A stretch of 64,000 nucleotides of DNA, from the NCBI RefSeq assembly GCF_000208405.1, contig NC_015437.1, forward strand, positions 248,001 through 312,000, written 5' to 3'. The translations under genes and the position numbers were made by a program. This document shows, in pieces, positions 8,459 through 16,109 of the stretch. This stretch comes from Selenomonas sputigena ATCC 35185. Its GTDB lineage: Bacteria; Bacillota; Negativicutes; Selenomonadales; Selenomonadaceae. The stretch's first letter is position 1, and each line of letters opens with the position of its first letter. The notes under the pieces were generated by a model. That model saw only the letters and a program-made list of their open reading frames with translations. It did not search any database and was not told the origin of the DNA.

Positions 8459-8682
8459 AGGTCTATTCCATCACACAGTGCCCTTGGTGCGACAAGGTCA
8501 AAAAGTATCTGAAGTCGAAGAACATCGCCTACGAGGAGCACAACATCGAGGAGGACGAGGCGGCGCGCAAGGAGTGCGAGGCCATTTCGGGCGATCTCAT
8601 CGTGCCGGTGACGACGGTCAACGGCAAGGACTTCGTCGTGAGCTTCGACAAGGCGAAGCTCGATGCGATTCTCGGTATATAA
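8452..8682 (+). CDS. Glutaredoxin-like protein
   Basis: This 76-residue small thiol protein has an N-terminal CPWC active site (SITQCPWCDKVKKYL) and the cis-proline segment IVPVTTVNG. It resembles the YruB/NrdH-like glutaredoxin group that is reduced by a thioredoxin reductase rather than by glutathione. Its ATG overlaps the end of the trxB-like gene, indicating translational coupling. Its stop codon is shared with the first bases of a repeat element. Confidence 0.88.
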   Translation: MVKVYSITQCPWCDKVKKYLKSKNIAYEEHNIEEDEAARKECEAISGDLIVPVTTVNGKDFVVSFDKAKLDAILGI

Positions 8683-8711
8683 GGAAGCACGGATAAATTC
8701 AGCGATTCCTT
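8681..8711. repeat. MITE-like repeat, minimal copy C
   Basis: The 31 bp begin AAGGAAGCACGGATAAATTC and end ATTCCTT, the same ends as elements A and B with nearly nothing between. It begins in the stop codon of the glutaredoxin gene. Confidence 0.6.
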
Positions 8712-8742
8712 GAGAGAGTGACTGCTGCTGCAGGCAGCATCG

Positions 8743-8786
8743 AAAAACGCCCGCATGTGCAAAAGTGCATGTGCAGGCGTTTTTTC
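8743..8786 (+). terminator. Rho-independent terminator
   Basis: AAAACGCC plus GCATGTGCA pairs with TGCATGTGC plus GGCGTTTTTT around an AAAG loop. It ends the trxB-glutaredoxin transcript. Confidence 0.88.
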
Positions 8787-8787
8787 A

Positions 8788-8833
8788 GTCTGCGCCCTCC
8801 GGGCTTGACTTCTTGGACTTTCATGGTAAACTA
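8788..8833 (+). repeat. Promoter-carrying dispersed repeat, partial copy upstream of murA
   Basis: The segment from CAGTCTGCGCCCT through TTGACTTCTTGGACTTTCAT is nearly identical to the right end of the repeat at 15943-16060. Inside it, TTGACT at 8805 and an extended -10 TGGTAAACT at 8825-8832 are 16 nt apart. It therefore probably supplies the murA promoter. Confidence 0.65.
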
Positions 8834-8901
8834 TAAATTGCTATATTAGCCACATTAGCTCGATGGAACTTGCAGTGTGTGGGGGAGGAAATGGGACTTT
8901 C

Positions 8902-10167
8902 ATGGAGAAGTTGATTATAAAGGGCGGCTGTCGGCTTGCGGGACGCGTGAAGATCAGTGGTGCGAAGAACGCTGTGCTGCCCATCATCGCCGCGACGCTT
9001 CTGGGGCAGGACGCCCCGAGCCGCTTGGAGGAGGTTCCTTCGCTCGACGATGTGCATACGATCACGGAGGTGCTGCAGGCGCTCGGCGTACATGCGGCGT
9101 TCGACAATGCGGCGAACGCGCTGACCGTGGACAGCTGCGAGATCAAGCGGACGGAAGCGCCCTACGAGCTTGTGCGCAAGATGCGCGCTTCTTTCCTCAT
9201 CATGGGGCCGCTGCTCGCACGCCTCGGTCACGCGAAGATCTCGCTGCCGGGCGGCTGCGCCATCGGCACGCGCCCCATCGACCTGCATCTCAAGGGCTTC
9301 GAGGCCTTGGGCGCAAAGATCGAGATCGGGCATGGCTACATCGAGGCGCGTGCTGACGCGGGACTCAAGGGCGCACGCATCTACCTCGACTTCCCGAGTG
9401 TCGGCGCGACGGAAAACATCCTCATGGCGGCTTCGATGGCCGAGGGGCAGACCGTGCTCGAAAACCCTGCGCAGGAGCCGGAAATCGTCGATCTCGCAAA
9501 CTTCCTGAACGTCATGGGCGCGAAGGTGCGCGGTGCGGGTACGAACGTCATCAAGATCGAAGGCGTCAAGAAGCTCACGGGGCACAACTATACGATCATC
9601 CCTGACCGCATCGAGGCGGGCACCTACATGGTCGCCGCCGCCATGACGCAGGGCGACGTCTATATCGAAAACGCCATTTCCGAGCACCTGAAGCCCGTCA
9701 TTGCCAAACTCAAGGAGGCGGGCGTCACGATCGAGGAGGCTGTCGAAGGCATTCGCGTGACCTGCGACCGCAGGCCGAAGGCGGTCGACATCAAGACGAT
9801 GCCGTATCCGGGCTTTCCGACGGACATGCAGGCGCAGTTCATGGCGCTCCTCGCCGTCTCGGACGGTGCGGGACTCGTGACGGAAACGGTCTTCGAGAAC
9901 CGTTTCATGCACGTCGATGAATTGAAGCGCATGGGGGCGTCCATCAAGATTGACGGGCGCACATCCATCGTCGAGGGTGTCGATCATCTGACGGGCTGCC
10001 AGGTCAAGGCGACCGATCTGCGTGCCGGCGCTGCCATGGTGCTCGCGGGTCTCGTCTCCGAAGGAGAGACGCAGGTCGGCTACATCCACCACATCGATCG
10101 CGGCTACGACAAGCTCGTGGAGAAACTCGTGGGGCTTGGCGCGGACATTCGCCGCACGGATGATTGA
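8902..10167 (+). CDS. murA: UDP-N-acetylglucosamine 1-carboxyvinyltransferase
   Basis: This cytoplasmic enzyme makes the first committed step of peptidoglycan synthesis by adding enolpyruvate from PEP to UDP-GlcNAc. The 421 residues begin [20 protein letters not shown]. The catalytic, fosfomycin-target cysteine is present in [15 protein letters not shown]. The EPSP-synthase-like fold signatures NAVLPIIAA and [13 protein letters not shown] are also visible. The start at 8902 fits the family; GGGGGAGG lies rather far upstream (about 14 nt). A longer in-frame start at 8863 is less likely. Confidence 0.95.
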   Translation: MEKLIIKGGCRLAGRVKISGAKNAVLPIIAATLLGQDAPSRLEEVPSLDDVHTITEVLQALGVHAAFDNAANALTVDSCEIKRTEAPYELVRKMRASFLIMGPLLARLGHAKISLPGGCAIGTRPIDLHLKGFEALGAKIEIGHGYIEARADAGLKGARIYLDFPSVGATENILMAASMAEGQTVLENPAQEPEIVDLANFLNVMGAKVRGAGTNVIKIEGVKKLTGHNYTIIPDRIEAGTYMVAAAMTQGDVYIENAISEHLKPVIAKLKEAGVTIEEAVEGIRVTCDRRPKAVDIKTMPYPGFPTDMQAQFMALLAVSDGAGLVTETVFENRFMHVDELKRMGASIKIDGRTSIVEGVDHLTGCQVKATDLRAGAAMVLAGLVSEGETQVGYIHHIDRGYDKLVEKLVGLGADIRRTDD

Positions 10168-10210
10168 AGGGAAATCGACAGCAGATGCAACCGGTTGCTG
10201 CAAATAAAAA

Positions 10211-10240
10211 TTGACATTCCTACGGGAAAAGTGATATATT
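10211..10240 (+). promoter_or_regulatory. Promoter of tRNA-Arg
   Basis: Consensus TTGACA is followed after 18 nt by TATATT, just upstream of the tRNA. Confidence 0.75.
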
Positions 10241-10252
10241 GTTTCTATTGAT

Positions 10253-10327
10253 GCGCTCGTAGTCCAGTGGATAGGACGTTAGCCTCCGGAGCTGAAAGCG
10301 TGGGTTCGACTCCCGCCGAGCGCACCA
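10253..10327 (+). tRNA. tRNA-Arg (anticodon CCG)
   Basis: The acceptor stem GCGCTCG pairs with CGAGCGC, followed by discriminator A and an encoded CCA. The anticodon stem TTAGC/GCTGA holds loop CTCCGGA with anticodon CCG, reading CGG. The T loop TTCGACT is standard. It has its own promoter and is followed by a terminator. Confidence 0.93.
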
Positions 10328-10344
10328 TGGGATGATTTGAAGGA

Positions 10345-10367
10345 GGGCGCGCTTTCGCGCCCTTTTT
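10345..10367 (+). terminator. Terminator after tRNA-Arg
   Basis: GGGCGCG pairs with CGCGCCC around a 4-nt loop, followed by TTTTT. Confidence 0.85.
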
Positions 10368-10395
10368 ATCATATCTGCGAGAGGCGGAAGGTACG

Positions 10396-10965
10396 ATGAA
10401 CGAAAAGGCGAGCGCGGCGATGCGCCGGTTCCTTGAAGCGATGGGACTCGATCTCGCGGCGTGCGGCATGGAGAAGACGCCGGAGCGCGTGACGGAGATG
10501 TTTGAGCTGCTCTTTTCGGGCTGCGGCGAAGATGCGTCTTCGGCTTGGGGCGAGCTTTTCGAGACGAAGGCGCGCGGTCTGACGGCGGTGCAGCATATCC
10601 CGTTTTATTCGCTGTGCGAGCATCATCTCGTGCCGTTCTTCGGCGAGGTGCATATCGCCTATTTGCCGAAGGACGGCAGGATCGCGGGGTTCAGCAGGTT
10701 CGTCCATGTCGTGAATCTTCTCGCGAGGAGGCCGCAGCTGCAGGAGCGGTTTACGCGCGAGATCGCGGACGCCGTGCTCGACGGGCTTTCGGCAGAGGGC
10801 GTGCTCGTCATTGTCGAGGCGCGGCAGCTGTGCATGATGATGCGCGGCGAGCTTGCGCCCGGAACGCGCACGCTGACTTCGGAAACGGGCGGCACGATCA
10901 CCGCCGATGCGGCTCTTGGTAAGGAGGCATGGGATCTTCTGATGCGCGGAGCGAAGGAGGGATGA
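10396..10965 (+). CDS. folE: GTP cyclohydrolase I
   Basis: It converts GTP to 7,8-dihydroneopterin triphosphate, the first step of folate synthesis. The 189-residue length is normal. Family signatures are the zinc and active-site segment SLCEHHLVPFFGEVHIAY, the later LARRPQLQERFT, and the second zinc cysteine with its neighbours in EARQLCMMMRG. It heads a tightly packed operon folE-folP-folB-folK; folP follows with an overlap or near-overlap, which suggests coupled translation. Confidence 0.95.
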   Translation: MNEKASAAMRRFLEAMGLDLAACGMEKTPERVTEMFELLFSGCGEDASSAWGELFETKARGLTAVQHIPFYSLCEHHLVPFFGEVHIAYLPKDGRIAGFSRFVHVVNLLARRPQLQERFTREIADAVLDGLSAEGVLVIVEARQLCMMMRGELAPGTRTLTSETGGTITADAALGKEAWDLLMRGAKEG

Positions 10966-10970
10966 GGCAG

Positions 10971-11840
10971 ATGAAGGCGAAGAGGCATTACCGACTGCCG
11001 TCGGGCAAGGAGCTGACGGTCGGCGAAGGGACGCTCGTCATGGGCATATTGAACGTGACGCCCGACTCTTTCTCAGACGGCGGCAAGTGGAACACGCTCG
11101 ATAAGGCGCTCGACCACGCGCTTTCGATGGTCGAGAACGGCGCGGCGATCATCGACGTCGGTGCGGAGTCGTCGCGCCCGGGCTTCGTGCCCGTGTCGGC
11201 GGCAGAGGAGATCGAGCGGCTCGCGCCCTTCTTGGAGCATATTGCGCCGAAGATTCCCGTGCCGATTTCCATCGACACGTTCAAGGCGGAGACGGCACGC
11301 GCTGCCTTGCGGCTCGGCGCGGACATCCTCAACGATATATGGGGTCTGCAGTACGCGGCGGAAGAGCGCGGCGCGATGGCTCGCGTTGCAGCTGAATACC
11401 ACGCCCCCGTCGTCGTCATGCACAATCAGACGGGCACGACGTACAGGACGGACGTCATCGAAGCCATGCAGGATTTCTTCCGCGAGAGCTGCGCCATTGC
11501 CGAGGAGGCGGGCGTGGCGAAAGAGCGCCTGATCTTCGATCCGGGCATCGGTTTCGGCAAGACGCCCGAGACGAACATCGAGGTGCTGCATCGTCTGCAT
11601 GAGCTGATGAAGCTCGACGGAGAAGCGTATCCGCTGCTTTTGGGCGCGAGCCGCAAGAGCTTCATCGGCTACGCGCTCGATCTCCCCGTAGAGGAGCGGC
11701 TCGAAGCGACGGGCGCGGCGACGGTGCTCGGCGTCGCCGCAGGCGCATCCATCGTGCGCGTGCATGACGTCAAGGAGATCGTGCGCATGTGCCGCATGTC
11801 GGACGTCATCTTGGAGGGCGGGAAGCATGGACAGGATTGA
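10971..11840 (+). CDS. folP: Dihydropteroate synthase
   Basis: It joins p-aminobenzoate to dihydropterin pyrophosphate and is the sulfonamide target. The 289 residues show MGILNVTPDSFSDGGKW, the pterin-site GAESSRPG, DILNDIWG and LLLGASRKSFIGY. Three in-frame starts exist. The ATG at 10971 is preferred because AAGGAGG lies about 10 nt upstream, while the ATG at 10962 almost touches that site. Its end overlaps folB by 14 nt. Confidence 0.94.
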   Translation: MKAKRHYRLPSGKELTVGEGTLVMGILNVTPDSFSDGGKWNTLDKALDHALSMVENGAAIIDVGAESSRPGFVPVSAAEEIERLAPFLEHIAPKIPVPISIDTFKAETARAALRLGADILNDIWGLQYAAEERGAMARVAAEYHAPVVVMHNQTGTTYRTDVIEAMQDFFRESCAIAEEAGVAKERLIFDPGIGFGKTPETNIEVLHRLHELMKLDGEAYPLLLGASRKSFIGYALDLPVEERLEATGAATVLGVAAGASIVRVHDVKEIVRMCRMSDVILEGGKHGQD

Positions 11841-12189
11841 GCTTTCGGGCATGGAGTTCTTCGGCTATCACGGCTGCTTTGCCGAAGAGCGGCAAACGGG
11901 ACAGAACTTCATCGTCGACGCCGTGCTCTGCCTCGACCTTGCCGAAGCGGGGCGCACGGATGACCTCTGCAGGAGCGTCAATTATGCCGAGGTGTTCGAG
12001 GACGTGCGCACCATTGTCGAGGGAGAAGCGAAAAATCTCATCGAGGCGGTAGCGGAGGAAATCGCGGCGCAGCTCCTCAAGAAGTATGCGGCGCTCACGC
12101 GCGTCGAAATCGCCGTGCATAAGCCCCAGGCGCCGCTTGCGGGCACATTCCGTGACGTCTGCGCGCGCATCGAGAGGAGTCGCGCATGA
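11827..12189 (+). CDS. folB: Dihydroneopterin aldolase
   Basis: It cleaves dihydroneopterin to hydroxymethyl-dihydropterin and glycolaldehyde. The 120 residues have the typical start MDRIELSGMEFFGYHG, then EERQTGQNFIVDA and the conserved VNYAEVFEDV. The start follows GGAGGGCGGGAAGC inside the end of folP. The stop overlaps the folK start by 4 nt (ATGA). Confidence 0.94.
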   Translation: MDRIELSGMEFFGYHGCFAEERQTGQNFIVDAVLCLDLAEAGRTDDLCRSVNYAEVFEDVRTIVEGEAKNLIEAVAEEIAAQLLKKYAALTRVEIAVHKPQAPLAGTFRDVCARIERSRA

Positions 12190-12779
12190 ACGGCGAAGAG
12201 GCGAGAGCCGTCGAGGGGGCGAGCGTGCACCCTGCGGAGCGGGGACTGGCGCACGATATCGCAGGGCGTGCAGAGAGAAGATATCGCATCTATCTCGGTC
12301 TCGGTGCGAATCTCGGCGACCGCCGCGCTTCCTTGCGGCGAGCCTTGCGACTTTTGGCTCGTCTTGAGGATACGCAGCTCCTGCGCGTATCCTCTTTTTA
12401 TGAGACGCCGCCGTGGGGAAACGAGAAGCAGCCGCCGTTTCTCAATGCCTGCGCCGCTTTGGAGACGCGCCTTTCGCCACTCGTGTTCCTGCGCCGCGCT
12501 CAGCGCATCGAGCGTGCGCTTGGCCGCGTGCGCAAGGAGCATTGGGGACCGCGCACGATCGACATCGACTTGCTCTTCGCTGAAGGATTCGAGAGTGCAG
12601 CGCCGGAGCTTCGCCTGCCGCATCCGTATCTTCACGAACGCGCTTTCGTCCTCCTGCCCTTGGCGGAGATTGCACCTGGGCTGATTGTCCGAGGCAGGAA
12701 AATCGACGAATGGCTGGCGGATCTTTCGGAAACTGCCGCCTGCCGCAGGTGCGGCATATACCGTCCCATGAAAAAATGA
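12186..12779 (+). CDS. folK: 2-amino-4-hydroxy-6-hydroxymethyldihydropteridine diphosphokinase
   Basis: It pyrophosphorylates hydroxymethyl-dihydropterin to the substrate of FolP. Signatures are YLGLGANLGDR, SSFYETPPWG and the active-site GPRTIDIDLLF. The 197-residue protein carries about 33 residues before the usual N terminus. No better internal ATG or GTG is visible, so this extension seems real, though unusual. It is last in the folate operon. Confidence 0.93.
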   Translation: MNGEEARAVEGASVHPAERGLAHDIAGRAERRYRIYLGLGANLGDRRASLRRALRLLARLEDTQLLRVSSFYETPPWGNEKQPPFLNACAALETRLSPLVFLRRAQRIERALGRVRKEHWGPRTIDIDLLFAEGFESAAPELRLPHPYLHERAFVLLPLAEIAPGLIVRGRKIDEWLADLSETAACRRCGIYRPMKK

Positions 12780-12928
12780 AAGAAGGTTTTTTCTTCCAAA
12801 AGAAAAGCTATCTTTTCCTGTTGGAACATGGTAGAATAGACTTGGTTGATTGAGATTTCATGAGAACTACGCCAAGGAATTTGGATGGCGCGACTGTCCT
12901 CTCCATGGTATCTTTAGGAGGGAAATGC

Positions 12929-14944
12929 ATGGCGAGATTCAGTATGCAGGAAGCGCGTCAGCTGGAGCAAAATCTTGCGCATATATATGATTTCGCTCGC
13001 TTTGTGGATGCAAAGGCATGTGAGCTGCTTCATTTTGAAGCGGACGGCACGGTGCGGCGCGAGGGGCGCTGCTTCACCACTTGGGGAAGGTCGCGCCGCT
13101 GCCGGCACTGCACGAGTTTCTGCGCGGCCAAGTCGCAGTCGAACTTTGAAAAGGATGAGATTTCGGACGACAAGGTATACCATGTCCTTTCCGCACCGGT
13201 TGAGATCGAGATGCCGGACAAGAGCATCCTGCATTGTGCGATGGAACTGGTGACAAACTACCCGCGCAATGCGGATGCGCGCGCGATGTGTGACCGCGAG
13301 GTGTTGCAGCTTCTCTCGCGTGCGAAAGATACGGCTCATGCGGGCGTCTTGTGCTTCAATGTGGAAGATTCCTGCATTTATGCCAACCTTGAGGCATATC
13401 GTGCCTTCCAGGTGCCGCCGGGCGAGCTGGAGGCGCTGCGCACTTTCTTCATGACGTGGCTCAAGGATGAAAGCTGGGATTCTCCGTGGGAAAGCGCGGC
13501 GGCGTGGGAGCAGGAATTCTTCCTCGAAGGCGAGCGCTTCGTCTATCGGGTGTCGATGGCGAAACTCTTTGATGCGGACGGGCATTACAAGGGCTATTAT
13601 TACACGATTCGCGATCGGCAGGGAGCGATGGAGGAGCAAAGCGATACGTCATGGTCGCGCGACAAGCTCACGGGACTGTATGACCGCGAGGGCTTCTACG
13701 ACGCCGTGCGCGAGGAACTTGACTACGGCATAAAGGGCGAACGCTGCATCATCTGTTCGAACATCAAGGATTTCAAACTGGTCAACGAGCTTCTCGGCGA
13801 GGAGAAGGGAAACGAGATTCTAAAGAGCCTGGCGGAATTTTTCTCCGACCTTGCCATGGATTCGGGCGCGGCAGCCCGTCTGCACGGCGACCATTTTGCC
13901 GCTTATGTGGACAGGGCGCGCTTCACGGAAAAGGATTTGCTCGACGGCCTGGAACATCTGGGGCGGGCGTTCGACTGCAATTCATTCAAGCTGAACATCC
14001 ATCTCGGCATCTATAAGATTCAGGAGACGCAGATGCCCGTTTCTGTCATGTGCGATCGGGCGCATCTCGCGCTCTCTCTCGTGCGCGACGAGAATGGCAA
14101 CAAGGTGGCGTTCTATGACGACGCCCTGATGGAGCGCACGCTGCGCGAAAAGGAAATCCTGGGCAGCTTCGAGGAAGGCTTGGCTGAGCGCCAGCTCGCC
14201 GTCTACCTGCAGCCGCAGGTTTCGACGGAGGGCGATCTGCTCGGCGCGGAGGCGCTCGTGCGCTGGAATCATCCCGAGAAGGGCTTCCTCGCGCCCGGTC
14301 AGTTCATCGGCATCCTGGAGAATGCGGGACTGATCCATCGCCTTGACCAGTACGTCTGGGAAGAGGCGGCGGCGATTCTGAAACGTTGGCAGGGAACGGA
14401 AAAGGAGGGGCTGACGATCTCCGTCAACATTTCCGTGAACGACATGCTTCATCTCGACATTTTCCAGACGATGACGGACATCGTGAAGCGCTATGGCATC
14501 GACGCAAAGCAGCTGAAGCTGGAAATCACGGAGACGGCCTTGATGGGAGACATCGAAAAGTACAGAAAGCTCATCAGCAGCCTGCAGGAATCGGGCTTCG
14601 AGGTCGAGATCGATGACTTCGGTAGCGGCTACTCCTCGCTTTCCATGCTCAAGGACATCGAGGCGGACATTCTGAAAATCGATATGGGTTTCCTGCGCCA
14701 GACGGGCAATCCGAAGCGCAGTTCCGTCATATTGAACGCCGTCATCGCCATGGCAAAGTGGCTCGGCATGCGCGTCATCACGGAAGGTGTGGAAACGAAG
14801 GAGCAGGTCGAGCATCTGCGGTCGCTTGGCTGTGATATGTTCCAGGGGTATTTCTTCGCGAAGCCCATGCCGGTCGAGGAGTTCGAGGCAAAGTATTTCA
14901 AGGAAGCGTCGAATGTATTTGCGCTTTCTGAAGCCGGACGGTGA
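12929..14944 (+). CDS. GGDEF-EAL protein, probable c-di-GMP phosphodiesterase
   Basis: The 671 residues carry an N-terminal sensory region with a Cys-rich stretch (RRCRHCTSFCAAKS, about residues 60-73), a second PAS-like region, a GGDEF domain from about residue 245, and an EAL domain from about residue 410. The GGDEF signature is degenerate (LHGDHF), so cyclase activity is unlikely. EAL catalytic parts are intact: EALVRWNHP, LEITETALMGD, IDDFGSGYSSLS, TEGVETKEQ. No membrane helix is evident. The ATG at 12929 follows TAGGAGGG. It may lower c-di-GMP in response to a signal. Confidence 0.88.
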   Translation: MARFSMQEARQLEQNLAHIYDFARFVDAKACELLHFEADGTVRREGRCFTTWGRSRRCRHCTSFCAAKSQSNFEKDEISDDKVYHVLSAPVEIEMPDKSILHCAMELVTNYPRNADARAMCDREVLQLLSRAKDTAHAGVLCFNVEDSCIYANLEAYRAFQVPPGELEALRTFFMTWLKDESWDSPWESAAAWEQEFFLEGERFVYRVSMAKLFDADGHYKGYYYTIRDRQGAMEEQSDTSWSRDKLTGLYDREGFYDAVREELDYGIKGERCIICSNIKDFKLVNELLGEEKGNEILKSLAEFFSDLAMDSGAAARLHGDHFAAYVDRARFTEKDLLDGLEHLGRAFDCNSFKLNIHLGIYKIQETQMPVSVMCDRAHLALSLVRDENGNKVAFYDDALMERTLREKEILGSFEEGLAERQLAVYLQPQVSTEGDLLGAEALVRWNHPEKGFLAPGQFIGILENAGLIHRLDQYVWEEAAAILKRWQGTEKEGLTISVNISVNDMLHLDIFQTMTDIVKRYGIDAKQLKLEITETALMGDIEKYRKLISSLQESGFEVEIDDFGSGYSSLSMLKDIEADILKIDMGFLRQTGNPKRSSVILNAVIAMAKWLGMRVITEGVETKEQVEHLRSLGCDMFQGYFFAKPMPVEEFEAKYFKEASNVFALSEAGR

Positions 14945-15016
14945 TGGAGGAAGTTGCACGAGGACGATTTCATGCGGAGGTATGAATCGTTCTGGCGCAG
15001 GGGAGGAATGCTGGAA

Positions 15017-15886
15017 ATGAAAAGGGGTTGGATGAAGCGCGCGGGACAGCGAGCCTTCGCGCTTGGCGCATGTGCTTTTGGGGGATGGAGCACGCAGGCT
15101 TTCGCCGCCCGCATCGACCCGCAGGAGCTTGAGCAGCTGCGCGGCACGGTCGGCATGCTGCTCGAAGACGTCGAGGAATTTTACCATGTGACGCTCTTGA
15201 TTGAATCGTTCATGCTCGTCATGCTGCTGGCGCTGATCGTCGTCGGCCTTGTCGGCTATATCAAGCTGAGAAAGGAAGTCCGGGAACTGCGACGGCTCGT
15301 TTGCGGCGAGGACGATTTTGCGGCAGAGACGCCCGAGGACGTCGACTCTCCCTTTGAGCCGATGCCGTCGTTCGAGCCTGAGCCTGAGCCTGAGCCTGAA
15401 CCGGAGCCTGAGCCAGAGCCTGAGCCTGAACCGGAGCCTGAGCCTGAATCGCCGCCGATCGTGCGCTTTCTGGAAGCGTACAACGAGGTGAACGATATAG
15501 AAGATCCCGCCCTGCAGAAAGCGCGTTTTGCGAGTCTCTTGGCGGAGTTTTCCGGCAAGCGGTTCACCTGCACGAATCCTGAGGCGAGGAAGACGAACCC
15601 GAATGCGCCGCCGACCTTTGAAACGAGGGACGAAGGCGACTTCTGGGCTGTTGAAAAGGGCGACGGTTCGGATGATTACTACGTCATTCCCGATCCCATG
15701 TTTCCGTACAGTGAGGAACGCCATCGCTTCTGCGGCATGAAGGAAGCGTTCGCTTCGAACTACCAGGAGGGCAAGACGTACACGCACATGGAGATCGAAG
15801 CTCCCGCGCGTTTCAGTCTTATGGGCAGCCTCTGGGCGCCGCAGCGTCCCGGCAAGATCGTGCTGTCGGGCGAACAAGACGCATAG
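15017..15886 (+). CDS. Exported or membrane protein with a Glu-Pro repeat; function unknown
   Basis: The 289 residues begin with a signal-like segment (basic start, then FALGACAFGGWSTQAFA). A membrane helix follows near residues 57-80 (LLIESFMLVMLLALIVVG). Next comes a run of about 12-14 Glu-Pro pairs near residues 120-145, and then a soluble C-terminal domain with aromatic and acidic residues (DDYYVIPDPMFPYSEE). The ATG at 15017 follows GGGGAGG. It lies 70 bp after the EAL gene. I do not recognise the C-terminal domain. Confidence 0.75.
   Translation: MKRGWMKRAGQRAFALGACAFGGWSTQAFAARIDPQELEQLRGTVGMLLEDVEEFYHVTLLIESFMLVMLLALIVVGLVGYIKLRKEVRELRRLVCGEDDFAAETPEDVDSPFEPMPSFEPEPEPEPEPEPEPEPEPEPEPEPESPPIVRFLEAYNEVNDIEDPALQKARFASLLAEFSGKRFTCTNPEARKTNPNAPPTFETRDEGDFWAVEKGDGSDDYYVIPDPMFPYSEERHRFCGMKEAFASNYQEGKTYTHMEIEAPARFSLMGSLWAPQRPGKIVLSGEQDA
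15374..15450 (+). repeat. Hexanucleotide tandem repeat coding Glu-Pro
   Basis: About 13 copies of GAGCCT and close variants (GAACCG, GAGCCA) lie in tandem inside the gene and encode the Glu-Pro spacer. Such arrays can change copy number by slippage without shifting frame. Confidence 0.85.
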
Positions 15887-15898
15887 GAAGAATGAGAG

Positions 15899-15933
15899 AC
15901 TCCGGCAGGAAGAGATTTTTGCCGGAGTTTTTA
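15899..15933 (+). terminator. Rho-independent terminator
   Basis: ACTCCGGCA pairs with TGCCGGAGT, followed by TTTTTAT. Confidence 0.88.
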
Positions 15934-15942
15934 TGTGTCCGT

Positions 15943-16060
15943 GCATAGTAAACTACACGCACAAACGTCCACTTTGTGGACAAAAGTGCACCGCCCTTAA
16001 CGAAAGTTTGCCAATCAGTCTACGCCCTTTGGGCTTGACTTCTTGGACTTTCATAGTAAA
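15943..16060. repeat. Promoter-carrying dispersed repeat, full copy
   Basis: About 118 bp run from CATAGTAAACTACACGCACA to CTTGGACTTTCATAGTAAA. The reverse complement of 48300-48412 matches it over nearly the whole length, and 8788-8833 matches its right end. It contains the palindrome GTCCACTTTGTGGAC and, at its right end, TTGACT and TAAACC 16 nt apart pointing right. Here that promoter runs straight into a terminator hairpin. Confidence 0.75.
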
Positions 16061-16090
16061 CCCCCGCAGGCGTAAATCCTGCGGGGGTTT
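16061..16090 (-). terminator. Terminator of the chemotaxis receptor gene
   Basis: CCCCCGCAGG pairs with CCTGCGGGGG around a 7-nt loop. A-rich DNA on its left (AGTAAA) gives a short U tract on the minus strand. Confidence 0.75.
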
Positions 16091-16109
16091 AGCATGTAAA
16101 GATGCGGCG

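Noticed and set aside
12929-14944. Active diguanylate cyclase
   Set aside because: The signature is LHGDHF rather than GGDEF, so the cyclase site is probably inactive.
15374-15450. CRISPR-like array
   Set aside because: The units are 6 bp, contiguous, without spacers, and are translated as Glu-Pro pairs.
13982-15946. A 654-residue open frame on the minus strand
   Set aside because: It is the shadow of the EAL domain and of the Glu-Pro repeat gene. Low-complexity RLRLRLR stretches come from the complement of the repeat.
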